NCBI RefSeq assembly: GCF_019175385.1
Contig: NC_083342.1
Span: forward strand, 115,010,376-115,074,375
Direction: 5' to 3'
Length of the DNA: 64,000 bases
From: Lycium barbarum
Lineage: Eukaryota > Streptophyta > Magnoliopsida > Solanales > Solanaceae
Part shown: piece after piece, positions 45,757 to 57,429 of the stretch
Numbering within the stretch: the first letter of the stretch is position 1
How the letters are laid out: each line of letters opens with the position of its first letter
Program-made: the position numbers and the translations under genes
The notes under the pieces: model-generated
The model's input: the letters and a program-made list of their open reading frames with translations, nothing else
What the model was told of the DNA's origin: nothing
Databases searched by the model: none

Positions 45757-48725
45757 ATTTCACTGGAGATTAGCAACAAAAATATATACGAGATAGCATA
45801 GAAGCTCATTTTCTCTATTATTGAGATCCAAATTCGGGTAATACACTTCCAAGTTGTGCTTTTTCCATTGAATTGTCTCGACACCTATGGGTCACCCTGA
45901 CTAAGGTCGAGAACGTAATTTGTCAACATATATCTCTTTCCTACTATTTAGGTACCAATAATGTGTCGCATATGCCAAAGTTGAACCTGTCCATTGTCAC
46001 ATTTCGCCACAAAAAATTGCCAAAGACCTGAGTTTTGCAGTTTAGGTGATAAACAGTACATTTGTTGTATAATGAAAAAACTCAATTATTGTCAATGATT
46101 TTTCTCTTTTAGCATGTGAAAAAGTCAATGGGACAATGTACAAATGGTCCTACACTTGATTTTCTATATTATGAATGTTTACTCAAAGTTTAACTCCAAT
46201 TGCTGAGGGGGGACCCTACATTACAATTATTTCTTGCTGCATAAAAGATAAATCATTACTATAATTTTGCATAGTATTTTGTTTGCATTAACACGTTATT
46301 AGATGAATAGGAAATAAACAAAGTTTGTATTGCTTACTTTAATTAGTCGTTGTCCTTTCTTAAGAGACTATCAAAACTTCTTGTCCGAACCTAATTTGAC
46401 CTTTTAGACACAACGGAAGACATTATTTGAAGTGATTTGATCAGTCATCAATCCATTAATCGCTTTCGTCCATAGAACTAATTAGAGCATAACTTAAAGC
46501 ATTCATATTTGGACCACAAGGAAATTACTATGGGCCAGAATGCACATAAAAAATTATGGGGACAATTTGTTCGGCCCAATCTTTATGGACCCACCAGTTT
46601 GAAGTTTGTTGCTCTTTGTAGCACATTTCAGTTAAACTCTTCACGCTGGAGTACTAATACAGGTATTTACTAAACAAGGTAAAAAGAAAGAATCCAACGT
46701 TCTACCTGGTGATCATCTATCAAGTAATATAACATATTAAGAAATTAAACATGGCAAACTAATAAATGGAAACAAAAAGGATGGCCAATTTCAATTTTTG
46801 AACTGTGTGATTCATGTTATCTTATAAGTTTAAATCTTTAAATCCAAAATTGAGTTAAGAGATGGATTAGCGATTGCCGAAACCCTTTGTGGTTAAATCT
46901 CCTGCACTGAATTTGGTTAGATGGAATAAAGAGTTGTAGTGAATTTAAAAAGTGATTAGGTCAATATGGGAAAGTAGTGGTTAGATCTATGCCCAAAGAA
47001 GCCCAACCTTAGATACGAATGAGTTATGAGGGTTTACCAAGCAAAATATTGTATCAAGCCAAGACCGCTAGATGTCGAGTTATATTATTTCAATTTTTAA
47101 CTTGAAATATTATTCGGGAATCAGTATTTACTTTACAAATTTGATCTATTAGTTAAACTTCAACTTGAAAAGAGAGATTATTTGAATTTTAAAAATTCTT
47201 TTCAAGAGTATTTTAAGTGAAATAGTATGGTGTTCACTCACCAGACTTCAACTCTTTTCTTAAAATGAAATGTAAATTCAAATACAATTTCAACTTCTAA
47301 ATACTTTTTTTCCAGTTTCAACCTCAAATATTCTTTTTTCGACTTCGACTAAATATTGTGTAAACCCCTACATAGTCTCTCACATTGGGCATAAAAGGAC
47401 CTTCAAATAGGTCTTTAATGTTTTGGATCATTCACCAAAGATTATTTGCACCTTAAAGCCTATTGTGAGGCCACACTTAAAATTATGTCCCCATAGCCCA
47501 ATAGACAATATTTTCCTTTTAAGTGTAGTAGATATAGATTTATTTATTCTTTTTTCAGATAATTCAGCTCGGTGGGCTAAAAGGTACATAATTTAAATAA
47601 TAGCTTGAAAAAGGGCTACTTGTATAAATGTCCCCTTCACCAGCTGTGATGTTATCAGATGAATGTTCAAAATAATTATTTCACATTATAATCATAATTG
47701 AAACTCGATCTAAGCATAGCATGTACAAATTTCATTGCAATCAGTATTTACATCAAACAAATAGATGTATGATACTTAAATGTTTGCACATAGATTTCTA
47801 TCACTTAATTGTGATTGACCTGGATGTAATTGCCTTTCTCTATCTCTCTTAGTTACTTATCTATCTTCCTCTATTAGGCTCAGGGGGGAAAAATAGCAGC
47901 AAGATCACAATTATAACCTAGTGGTTACAATTTGCTTAAGACATATTTTACCCCTTGGACGTATCGAAATTCCTTTTACATAACCGTTGATCACGAGAAT
48001 TATTATATACACCAAACTTTTTCAAAAATGCTTCCAATGCATCACTCGATGGTAAACTGTGTACTGAGAAAGGTGGAAAACTAAGAAAAACACCAAAACG
48101 ATTAAAAAAAATAACATGTATCTTAGATATATGCATTATCACATAATCATTTATTGTTAATTAAAGTATATTGTAACTTCCAATTTATCAGTTGGAAATA
48201 CACTAGGTATTTATATGTTTTTTCCTAAATGTTCTTGCCAATTGGGATATATATGTCGGTACATAGATCCTTTTTTTTCTTTATGAAAAAAGTTAACAGC
48301 CGACTGATCTATAGAGCAAGGAAAGTCAAATAATTCGCCCACTACAGTAGGCCCAGTCTCAATCACCCACAGAGCACCATGAGGAATGGGGCATGTTACG
48401 TACCATAAGTCTTACACAAAGAAGAAAAGAGGTGAAATTTTAGACAATTTTGGACGGAGCAGGCAAGTTGACACAGCAACATACATACATGAAGAAATTT
48501 TGTCTAGCAGTTGCAACTACCCAGAAAGAAAAGGACATTAAGTATGCGTTTGTACGTGAATTGAATGAAGCGTTTGTACGTGAATTGAATGATATCTGAA
48601 AAAATGATATTTGAAAGTTGAAATTGTATTTGAACATTCATTTTAGTTAAAAAATATTTATTTTTTGTGAGTGGAAAAGCATCCAGCTAGTTTTTCAGAT
48701 TTGAAAACTCTTCTTCAAAAACTAA
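45757..48725. other. Gene-free spacer
   Basis: No ORF with domains, RNA gene or complete transposon was recognised in these 3 kb. At about 48,540-48,720 the duplicated string GCGTTTGTACGTGAATTGAATGA-like and ATATTTGAAAGTTGAAATTG resemble the MITE at 58,609 but only one end is clear. Confidence 0.5.
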
Positions 48726-48889
48726 CGGCCCGTTTGGCTTAGCTTTAAAAAAGTAGCTTATAAGCCAAAAAAAATAAGTTGGGCTACCCCAACTTATTTA
48801 TTTTGGCTTATTTTAAGCACAAAATGGCTTATAAGCTGGCCATCCAAACACTCAAAAAACTAAAAACAGCTTATAAGTCAAACGGGCTC
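48726..48889. mobile_element. Tourist-like MITE, 164 bp, TSD TAA
   Basis: Ends CGGCCCGTTTGGCTTAGC and TAAGTCAAACGGGCTC are inverted; TAA on each side (48723-48725 and 48890-48892). The interior has CTTATAAGC / AACTTATT repeats shared with the MITE at 39,578-39,840, of which it is a shorter relative. Confidence 0.8.
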
Positions 48890-48896
48890 TAACTAA

Positions 48897-49845
48897 GGCC
48901 TCATTTGTTTTCATTAAGATTAAGACGTCTGAATCTGAATGCACATCTGAATGATTAAGACTGTTTGTTTTTCAACATCTAAATGTGAATAATGTATTTA
49001 TTTAAACATAATAAATATACAATTCAAATTAAAAAGTAACTAAATAGTAGAAAATAAATACAAATTTAATAAAAAAATATATTATTTGATTAAAAAAATG
49101 AAACATTTATGTTCACTAGTAATGGTGGAGATGTTTTGTAGTCGTGGTGGGTGGTGAGTGGGGGTGAAGGGGTGAGTGGGTAGTTGGGGTGAGGGGTGGA
49201 AGGTAGTGGGGGTAGGGTTGGTGGGAAGTGGGCGTAGGGTTAGTTGTGGGAGGTGGGGGTAGTGGGGAGTGGGGGTGGGTGGTGTAGGGTAGGGGTTGAT
49301 GTTGGGGTTGGTGGGGAGTGGGGGTGGTGGTGCGAGGGAGGGATAGTGGGGAGTGGGGGTGGGTGGTTGGGGTAGGGGTTAGTGGTGAGGAGTGGGGGTG
49401 GGCGGTGTGGGGTTGGTGGTGCGAGGGAGGGGTAGTGGGGAGTGGAGGTGGGTGGTTGGGGTAGAGGTTAGTGGTGAGGAGTGGGGGTGGGCGGTGTGGG
49501 GTGGGATTGGGGTTGGTGATGGGTTGAGAGTAGCGGGGAAGGAGGGTTGGAGTAGTAGGTGGGTGGGTGGTGGGGTGGGGTTGAGGTGGATGGGTGGGGT
49601 TGGAGTGGAGAGTGGGTGGGGGTGGGGTTAAGGTGGAGGGTTGGGGTTGGGGTTGGAGTTGGTGATAAAAAAGTTTCATACAAAAATACCTCTTGATGAT
49701 ATTAAGACTTGATTCAAGATCTTAATGATTAAGACCTATTTAGACCCAATAAGTGCTTAGATCTTAATGCAAACAAATGCACTTAATGGCTTAAGGTCTA
49801 AACCATTCAGATTCAGACCTCTAATAAGTGCAAACAAATGAGGCC
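48897..49845. mobile_element. Tourist-like element, 949 bp, TSD TAA, carrying a G-rich minisatellite
   Basis: Ends GGCCTCATTTGTTTTCATTA and AAGTGCAAACAAATGAGGCC are inverted repeats flanked by TAA (48894-48896 and 49846-49848). The subterminal parts also pair (GACGTCTGAATCTGAATG against CATTCAGATTCAGACCTC). Its centre is replaced or expanded by about 540 bp of G-rich repeat. It lies only 7 bp from another TAA-type MITE. Confidence 0.85.
49127..49662. repeat. G-rich minisatellite (GTGGGGGTGGG-like) with strand bias
   Basis: About 540 bases consist almost only of G, T and some A on the + strand, in irregular units such as GGAGTGGGGGTGGGTGGT and GGTTGGGGTAGGGGTTAG. A longer unit (AGTGGGGAGTGG..GGTTAGTGGTGAGG) recurs at about 49,315-49,400 and 49,436-49,480. 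Many runs of four or five G could form G-quadruplexes. The frames across it are repeat artefacts. Confidence 0.9.
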
Positions 49846-49848
49846 TAA

Positions 49849-50474
49849 ATAATCATTCAATTCTATTAATAAACATTATTTTGAAATATTTTTTTAAGGG
49901 AAAGCAACACATAATATCCCTAAAATGTAAAATATTTACCCGCTCATTTTCCCAACTAAACTGATTTCGGTTCTTACCCAACCGGCCGAAAATATTTACC
50001 CTAAGGCCCCTTCGCCCAAGACCCTTCCTCCATGATACCATCGCAGAATATTTATATATCATGATGATATAATTGAGGACTAAGAGAAGGACTGAAACAG
50101 TCCTCCAAAATATCATCTCAATATATTTATGTACCACGACGGTATTACAGAGTGCCTCATTGAAGGATTGAAGCAGTCCTCCACGATACCATCACAATAT
50201 ATGTGTATAAGATGATGGTATCATAAATGTTTTTTTTTTTTAAATGTGTCCTTTGAATAAATGAACATGATTCCATCACAGTATATTTATATATCATGTT
50301 GGTATCATAATTTTGGGGGCATTTCTGGTAAATAGTTTTCGCACATGAAAGTAAGAGGGGTATGAACGAATAATTATTAATAATTATTTTGTTTTCAGAG
50401 AGCAACAACGTTCTTTCCCTTTTTTTAAAAAAGAACAATGACTCATGTCCAAATGGCCCCTAGTTTGTCATATA
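49849..50474. other. Spacer with short inverted/tandem ATACCATCAC-type strings
   Basis: Strings such as ATGATACCATCGCAGAATAT, ACGATACCATCACAATATAT and ATGATTCCATCACAGTATAT recur at about 100-bp spacing (50,031, 50,182, 50,268), a degenerate tandem array. No gene. Confidence 0.6.
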
Positions 50475-50483
50475 TATATATTA

Positions 50484-50966
50484 CGGAAAAGGGCCAAATT
50501 ACCCCTGAACTTTAGGAAATAATTCATTCATACCCTTCGTTATACTTTAGGGCCAATTACACATTTATCGTCATATTATGGGGTCAATTATACCCTTATG
50601 TCTAACAGCTGCCACGTGGCATCATCCCAGCCCTTCAAAATTATTTTCCCCTCAAATAATTTTTTACCCGCTAAAATAACCCAACCTGACCTGATTTTTT
50701 TTTCCAACCAAACTGGTACAGACCCAACCCATTACCCCTTGGCTGGAAAAAAAATCGGGTTAGGTTGAGTTATTTTAGTGGGTAAAAAATTATTTGAGGG
50801 GAAAATAATTTTGAAGGGCTGGAATGATGCCACGTGGCAGCTGTTAGATATAAGGGTATAATTGACCCCATAGTATAACGGTAAGGGTATAATTGACCCT
50901 AAAGTATAACGAAGGGTATGGATGAACTATTTTTCAAAGTTCTGGGGTAATTTTGGCCCTTTTCCG
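50484..50966. mobile_element. Mutator-like foldback MITE, 483 bp, TSD TATATATTA
   Basis: Both arms (about 200 bp each) are inverted copies: CGGAAAAGGGCCAAATTACC at 50484 pairs with GGTAATTTTGGCCCTTTTCCG at the right end, and each arm contains GCTGCCACGTGGCA or its complement. The 9-bp duplication TATATATTA flanks it (50475-50483 and 50967-50975). Non-coding; it would form a long RNA hairpin if transcribed. Confidence 0.9.
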
Positions 50967-50975
50967 TATATATTA

Positions 50976-51607
50976 TTGCTTCTTTCTCTTTCTTTATTAT
51001 CCGTTGTCCAGAATTTATAGACTCGATTAATTTAAATTTGTATCCTATTTGTTCCTTATTTTGTAGGCTCGAACCTTCTATGTCTGATTAAGGCCTTTTC
51101 TTTTTCCCCTCATGTAAAATACCAGAAAAGGGACTTGTCAACTTTGTCCAAGGACTTGCTCATTTTTCCTTTTTTTAACTTTCTTGTACATTTTTGTCGT
51201 ATCACACTCCCATTCAAAGAGGCAAAGTACAATGAACAAAATTAGTTGGCAAATAGGAAAGAGGAAATCGGGTTTTCTCTTCCTCTACGTGGACATATTT
51301 TGCCCTTTTAAAATAAGTTAAAGTCTACTCTGTTGTTAAAAGATAGCCTTGTACTTCAATTGAGTTGTTTCAAAGTAATGTTTGATTAATAGTTCCATGT
51401 ATAAAGGAGTATTATAAGTTTTGTGGATTTCTATAGTTTTGTTGCAAAAAATGGACTTCCATCACCGAAATATTAATATGTTTCGGTGCGTAATGTGCCA
51501 AACTTATAAGCATATTCTAACCAATTAAACAAGAGTTTACGTATCATATGATCCAATAAAGCATAAATCATAATGGAGACGAAATTACAATAAAGTTAAC
51601 GAGAAGT

Positions 51608-51682
<75 letters not shown>

Positions 51683-52495
51683 TTTCCAAGCTAATGTTTC
51701 GATGTTGTAGGATCACATTATATTTTAAATTTCTTTTGCAACTTATGAAATTAGTTAAAGTTCTATCCTTCATTGTTAATGAACGAGTTAAATTTCTTGC
51801 AACCAATTATAAAGGAAAGTGGAGTTCACCTAAATGAATAGAAAGTTGTGAACTATAAACGTGAACTCTATACCTAAAGTTAGAACAAAATGTGTATCAC
51901 GTCAGAAATTACAGAAAAAGAATTGTGTCTGTAATAATATATTTGAAATTTTTATTGATGAAATAAATTCAGGCAACTAGACTCTAAATTATTACATGTC
52001 CGAGTTCCAAGAAGAGTAATGGGAGATTTCTCCCACCTACCCTTTACATTACAAAATTAAAATAATTACAGGTAAATTTTATAATAACTATCAAAATTGA
52101 TAACTTGATAAAAATAAAACTTAATATGTTATCACAAATTAAAATATTAATGATGTAAACCTTTTTTTACATAAATAATATAAAATTAAAAGAAGAAAAA
52201 GACCACCGGCAAGAGGCCCTTTAAGCTTTCCTTGATTCTTTATGTGTGCGATAATTATGCGAAGCTTGTGAATACTCACATTTTAAAAAGACTGGTCAAT
52301 GATTATATTTTTACCATGTTATTTAATCACAGAGAGCTTGTTACGTTGTTATAGTTTAAGTAACGAATAGAAAGTTTTTAAAACGAGGAAAACAGTTTTT
52401 TATATGATCACTTATAATTTGAACAAAAGAAAAAGATCTATTCAAATATTTATTTTCAGATTAAAAATTAATAAAAAAAGACATAACACTAAAAG
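50976..52495. other. Spacer with CA/TA microsatellite
   Basis: No gene seen. The only distinct structure is the dinucleotide run at 51608-51680. Confidence 0.55.
51608..51680. repeat. Compound microsatellite (CA)n(TA)n
   Basis: About 11 CA units followed by about 25 AT units without interruption. Length is likely polymorphic. Confidence 0.97.
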
Positions 52496-52693
52496 TGTTA
52501 TAAAATAATAAAGCAAGAAAAGAATATTGTAGAGAAATGGAGAAGAATTCTTTTATTTCTCTTAAGGGATGTATTTACAATGAAGGAGAACTTCTATAAT
52601 TATAGGGAAAAACTGACTTGATCTCAAAGTCACTAACCGTACCTTTTCTCCTAAAGATAGACATCCACAATATATAGATAATTATTCATAACA
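52496..52693 (-). repeat. 3' LTR of the copia element (198 bp)
   Basis: Next to the polypurine tract. Clearly divergent from the 5' LTR (for example in the GAGAAATGGAGAAG segment), so this is an older insertion than Tat element 1. Confidence 0.85.
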
Positions 52694-52932
52694 CTCCCCC
52701 TTGGATGTCTATTTGATAGATGATGTGTCTCGTTAAAACTTTATTAGAAAAAATCCAGCGAAAAAAATTCTAGTGAAGAAAAAATAGTACACATTTCTAA
52801 TAATATGCCTTTGGTTGCCTCATTAAAAACCTTATAAGGAAAAACTAGTGGGACAAAAACCTTAAAAGGGAAAGAGAGTACAACGCGTATTAAGTCCCCC
52901 TGACGAGAACTTCAATCCAAAATCTTGAATCT

Positions 52933-53165
52933 TCACATTTCAATCTTGTGCACCATTTTCTCGAAAGTTGCAGTTGGTAGAGACTTGGTGAACAAATCAA
53001 CCATATTATCAGTTGAACCGATCTGTTGCACATTAATATCACCATTCTTTTGGAGATCGTGTGCGAAAAACAACTTTGGTGAAATATGCATTGTCCTTTT
53101 ATGAATGCTCGCTTTAATTGGGCTATGTACGCTACTGCATCTTCAGTCTTTGGATAGAGTTGCAT
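52933..53165 (-). pseudogene. C-terminal end of copia RNase H
   Basis: On the - strand a frame beginning MQLYPKTEDAVAYIAQLKRA shifts and continues as FAHDLQKNGDINVQQIGSTD and NMVDLFTKSLPTATFEKMVH, ending in TGA at 52933-52935. The DLFTKSLP motif is the usual C terminus of Ty1/copia polyproteins. At least one frameshift (near 53,065) separates the two halves. Confidence 0.85.
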
Positions 53166-56100
53166 TGGTTTATAATATTGTTGAAATCACTCCAAGTGCA
53201 TTCCTGACTTGCTTTATAAACATATGGTATCTTTATATGATTTGACTGTCATGTAGAACAACATCGTATGACTGTAGTCCCTCATAGTCATAGCAAAATA
53301 TATAAATGCATCAATTGCATAAAGATATGACACTTCAAGAACAAAAAATTCTGCAAGTTTCTCATTTCAACTTCTTTCAGCAGATAATCTATTGCTTTTG
53401 GAAACTCTTCAAAAGTTTTCAATAATATACAAGTCATCAACTTGCACAACAATATAACAGATTCTGATTTTCATAAAAATGTAAGGATAAATATAGTCCC
53501 TTAGTCAGTGAATATTCATTAAGGTGATCAAATCGCATTCACCTTGCTTAACCTAATTCAAATAAGAATTATGAATAAATTTCTAGAACTTGTATGTGCT
53601 TCAGGCATTTAAAATTCTCCAAGAATTTTCACATAAATTTTGTCATGTGACAATAGCTTTTTAAATGCATGATATTTTCTGATGTCTAGACTGCAAGTCC
53701 AATAAGCTTTAAGCTTACCAAAATGAGTCATTTCACTTGATAATAATGTCTACGTCAACATGCTTTATAGACGTAGAATTCAGATCCTCATAATCTTTTA
53801 CAATATTACGCTATATTGTACCAAAGATATCGTCGACGATATATCATTTGTATCGATTTGCACTAGGACATAACTTATTGGGATCTCATAACTTCCATTA
53901 TTTTTTAGGTACCTAAACCTCTCACGAGGTTTCATGAAGTGTTATGTCTTATGCTCTTCAAGAGCACATTGTCTCCTTATAATGATCATTGATCATTTGC
54001 CTCTTTCTTTTCAATGATTATTGCGTTTGGAGTCGATTGGTCTACTACCCTTCATGCATGCTGTAGACTTTGTCCTTCGGGACATGAATTTAATAGGAGC
54101 ATTTTGCAGCTGAAATTAGAAATTAATTTTGGATTAGCAAGTGCTTCTAGCATTTGACTTGAATTACCTTTTAATGAGGATCAATACAAATGATAATTCA
54201 ATCTTAGCTGCTTATTCTCGCCGCCTTATGTTAGAAAAACTAACATATATCCCATCTTTTTTTGGAGGAATCCATCTTTGTGCATCATGGTAGATTCATT
54301 AATCATATACCACATATGAAAAACTGTTAAATGGAAATATCTGGTTCCTAACCCTGAAACAATTATGAGGGGAGAATTTATCATAATTTATTAGTCTGAA
54401 GCATACAAGTGATGTTGTATGTAACATATCATATCTCAGACCAGCACATGAAGCTTTGTTCTCATAAGCAATGATTTAGCTATTTAGTGGAGGCATTTAA
54501 AGTCAAACCAGCTAGGATATAAACCAACATTATCAAGATGAATTATCATGATTACAAAATCTGAAAATTGTGCTCTCAATTCAATTATTTTGAGCAAGTA
54601 ACTTTGCATATGTCAAACTGCGGGTTGACAATAAATGTACATGTGACCGTCTTATCGATGCATCCATTTAAGACATCACATAACAGGTGAATGGGCCCAT
54701 ATTCACTTTTTCAGAATTTAGGAAATTCAATCCTAACATTAGCCAGTATAATCAACTTATCATGAGAACAAACAACAAATATAAATTCTTGAAGAATCTT
54801 CTACTTCTTTAATATATGTCAAATACTCAATCTGCACATCATGTTTGAATCGGAATGACCAAACCGCTCATGCCTACTAATAAAATTGTTTATACTAATA
54901 AACTTCAAGTTTACCATGTCATGTGCTATTTGTTTTAGTAAACTTCTGGTTTATTATGACATAATATTTTTTTTTTTGGAACCAATAAACTTCTGGTTTA
55001 CCGTGACATGTGATTTCACCATGCTTATATTTGTGTGGTACAATTTGGAGAATAAAGAGGATAACCTTTCACATGTACATATTTCTTACCCACTATGATT
55101 CTCAAGATACTTAATCTTCCCATCATTTATAGATTTAATATGATAGCCATGTATTTTAGTAAACTTCGGATTTACTACAACTTGTGTATCGATCATAACA
55201 ACTTCGTATATTACAATCTAGAACAAATGACATAATAGTATTTAAACTCTTCGAGTGTCTTCAATTTATTCTCAACAATCGGATATTATTTGAACACTGC
55301 TGGTGGCATGATCCTTGTAGCAGACCAATCAAGCTCTTCTGGAGACTTTGATAATTAATTTTGTACTATCACATATTTCTTAGACATGTATTGTTGTTAT
55401 CATGAAAGAAAAATTAATTAAACACTGATGGTGCCATGAGATAAACAACAATTAAATGGACATGTAAAAATAATAGTAGAATTCAAAATTTGCTACTTCG
55501 GGAGCAGATTTTTGAGTTTGCTACTTCGTGAACATATTTATGAGTTTACTACTTCAGGAGTAAATCATAAAATATTTAGAATATTTTCTTTTTCAATTAT
55601 TCTACCTCTTTCTGAGGTGAGGCGTGATATTTTCACAACCAAAAGCATGTCTATATTTACAATCTTTACTAAATATCATCACATTCACTTCAGGGAATGA
55701 ACATGTATTTGTAATATTTATCAAAAGTTCTCATTCTTAAAGAATGGAACATAATTATCTGAAGGTCGCTTAAAACCTCTTTTCACATAATGCTACTACA
55801 AGAGCAAATCGAAACATGCATATAATATAAATAATTCAAGACATATTCATTACATACTAAATAAACAATTCTTTTCGAAATCTCAACATATAGGAAAGGA
55901 ACGTAATCTTCACAGTCAGAATTCTTGTGTTAGGCGATAATCATTATCATCATCATGCTTATTTTGTGTAAACCTGAACATGCACAAAAGAGAATCGAGC
56001 TATGCATGGATCAAAGAACCCATATTTAATCAATTCATATAATACTCACCCATAAATTTCTCACATTAAAATCAAGTTATGCAGTTCATGAATCAGATAA

Positions 56101-56290
56101 ACTTTTAATTAAATTTGTTTTCAGGACACGTGAAATTAAATCTAGAATACAAGTATGGCATATTAACTTTACACATTTATCTGCTACTTTTCACAAGATA
56201 GAGAGATAAACATGATACCACCGTTGAGATGGATTTAAAGAAAGCGCATGTACCTTCGATCTTTTCAAAATACTCACCCAAGATGGTAGA
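53166..56290 (-). pseudogene. Degraded copia interior, no intact domain
   Basis: Position between RNase H and the primer site predicts gag-protease-integrase-RT, but all frames are broken and I could not identify catalytic motifs. It includes degenerate tandem repeats: units with TAAACTTCTGGTTTA (about 54,890-55,170) and GAGTTTGCTACTTCGGGAGC-like units (about 55,486-55,566). Confidence 0.6.
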
Positions 56291-56307
56291 GTCTCGTGCT
56301 GATAACG

Positions 56308-56509
56308 TGTTATAAAATAATAAATTAGAACAAGAATATTGTAGAGAAGGAGAGAAGAGAGGAGATATTTTATTTCTCTTGCGGGATCCATTTACAATAA
56401 AGGAGAATCTCTATATTTATAAGAGAAAACTGACTTGATCCAAAGTCACTAACCCTACTTTTTCTTCTAAAGATAGACATCCATAATATATAGATAACTA
56501 TTCATAACA
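56308..56509 (-). repeat. 5' LTR of the copia element (202 bp)
   Basis: Begins (+ strand) TGTTATAAAATAATAAATTA and ends AACTATTCATAACA. The adjoining CGTTATCAGCACGAG (- strand) is in the primer-binding position. Confidence 0.85.
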
Positions 56510-57122
56510 ACCAATTGACCTTATCGGCCAGTTGACCCCTCTGGCCCTCTTGAACTCGTTTCATTTTAACCTTGGTGCTAATAATCTAAATCTCTTCCAT
56601 GTACTTTTAAGGTCTAGTAGAGTTTATTTTGTACACCATCAATATATTGAAAAGACTTATCGGATCAAATAAAATTTAAACTGCTACTGGGTAACTTTCT
56701 ATTTATTTCATGTGCTAATTATTAGTTTTTCTGCACGAAGAAGTATTATTAGCTGAATGATATTTTTTTCAAATAATCTCAAGATAATTGATGACTTGAG
56801 CTATAAAAATGTATCTACGTATTACATAAGTTGCAAACAATATGTTGTATCACGAGATGAGAGGATCCCAGTCAACCATATTGCACTACGTGACCACAGC
56901 CTGAATTGGTCCAGGGATTCAGTTATCAAAATTTTCACATATATAAACAGTTGAAATCAATCAGTTGGACCCAAAAAAAAAAAAAAATCAGCTGGGCCCT
57001 TTGAAAGTTGAACCTCTCACATGTTTGAAATTAATGAAGTAAAAAATCTCTCCCATTCTATCTGGTAGCAAAATAGTGGATGAGATAATGTTCTATCAAA
57101 CCGATAAAATTATTCACTCGAT
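56510..57122. other. Spacer, nothing recognised
   Basis: A/T-rich sequence with a poly-A tract (about 56,973-56,987). The frame at 56,757-56,954 has no recognisable domain. Confidence 0.5.
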
Positions 57123-57125
57123 GAT

Positions 57126-57429
57126 CACTACAAGAAAGTATAAAATTCGCAATAAATTTTTTTATATTTGGTAATAATTTAGTTTTATTGTTAGCAAATG
57201 ATTTTTTTATTGTCAAAGAATTTAATTTTGTTGCCATAGGATTGATTATTATTGCAAAAATTACTTTTGACAATAAAAAAAAAATATTGCATGTTGTTGC
57301 AATAACAGCTGTTGGGAAAAATTCATGCAACAATTTTTTTTTTTTGTTTCTAAAACTACTTTTTGCAACAATAATTAATCTATGGCAACCAAAAAAAAAA
57401 TATTGCTAAATTTTTTTTTTCTTGTAGTG
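57126..57429. mobile_element. CACTA-type MITE, 304 bp, TSD GAT
   Basis: Ends CACTACAAGAAAG and TTTTTTTTCTTGTAGTG with 3-bp duplication GAT (57123-57125 and 57430-57432), the En/Spm signature. The core has repeated TTATTGTTAGCAAATG / TTGCAATAA strings. No transposase. Confidence 0.92.

Larger units (their letters stand above)
52496..56509 (-). mobile_element. Old Ty1/copia LTR retrotransposon, reverse orientation, degraded
   Basis: LTRs at 52496-52693 and 56308-56509 (TGTTATAAAATAATA...TATTCATAACA on the + strand). Reading on the - strand: 5' LTR at the right, then CGTTATCAGCACGAG as a primer-site-like sequence (about 56,293-56,307), a decayed interior, an RNase H C terminus near the left and polypurine tract AAGGGGGAG (52694-52702). 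At 4.0 kb it is shorter than a typical copia element and no long frame survives. The 5-bp flanks (AAAAG left, ACCAA right) do not match, so the ends have been altered or are products of recombination. Confidence 0.85.

Noticed and set aside
49116..49679. 187-codon Pro/Thr/His-rich frame on the - strand
   Set aside because: It is the complement of the G-rich minisatellite; frames stay open because the tract has no T-A-A type strings on that strand. No start context, domain or conservation evidence.
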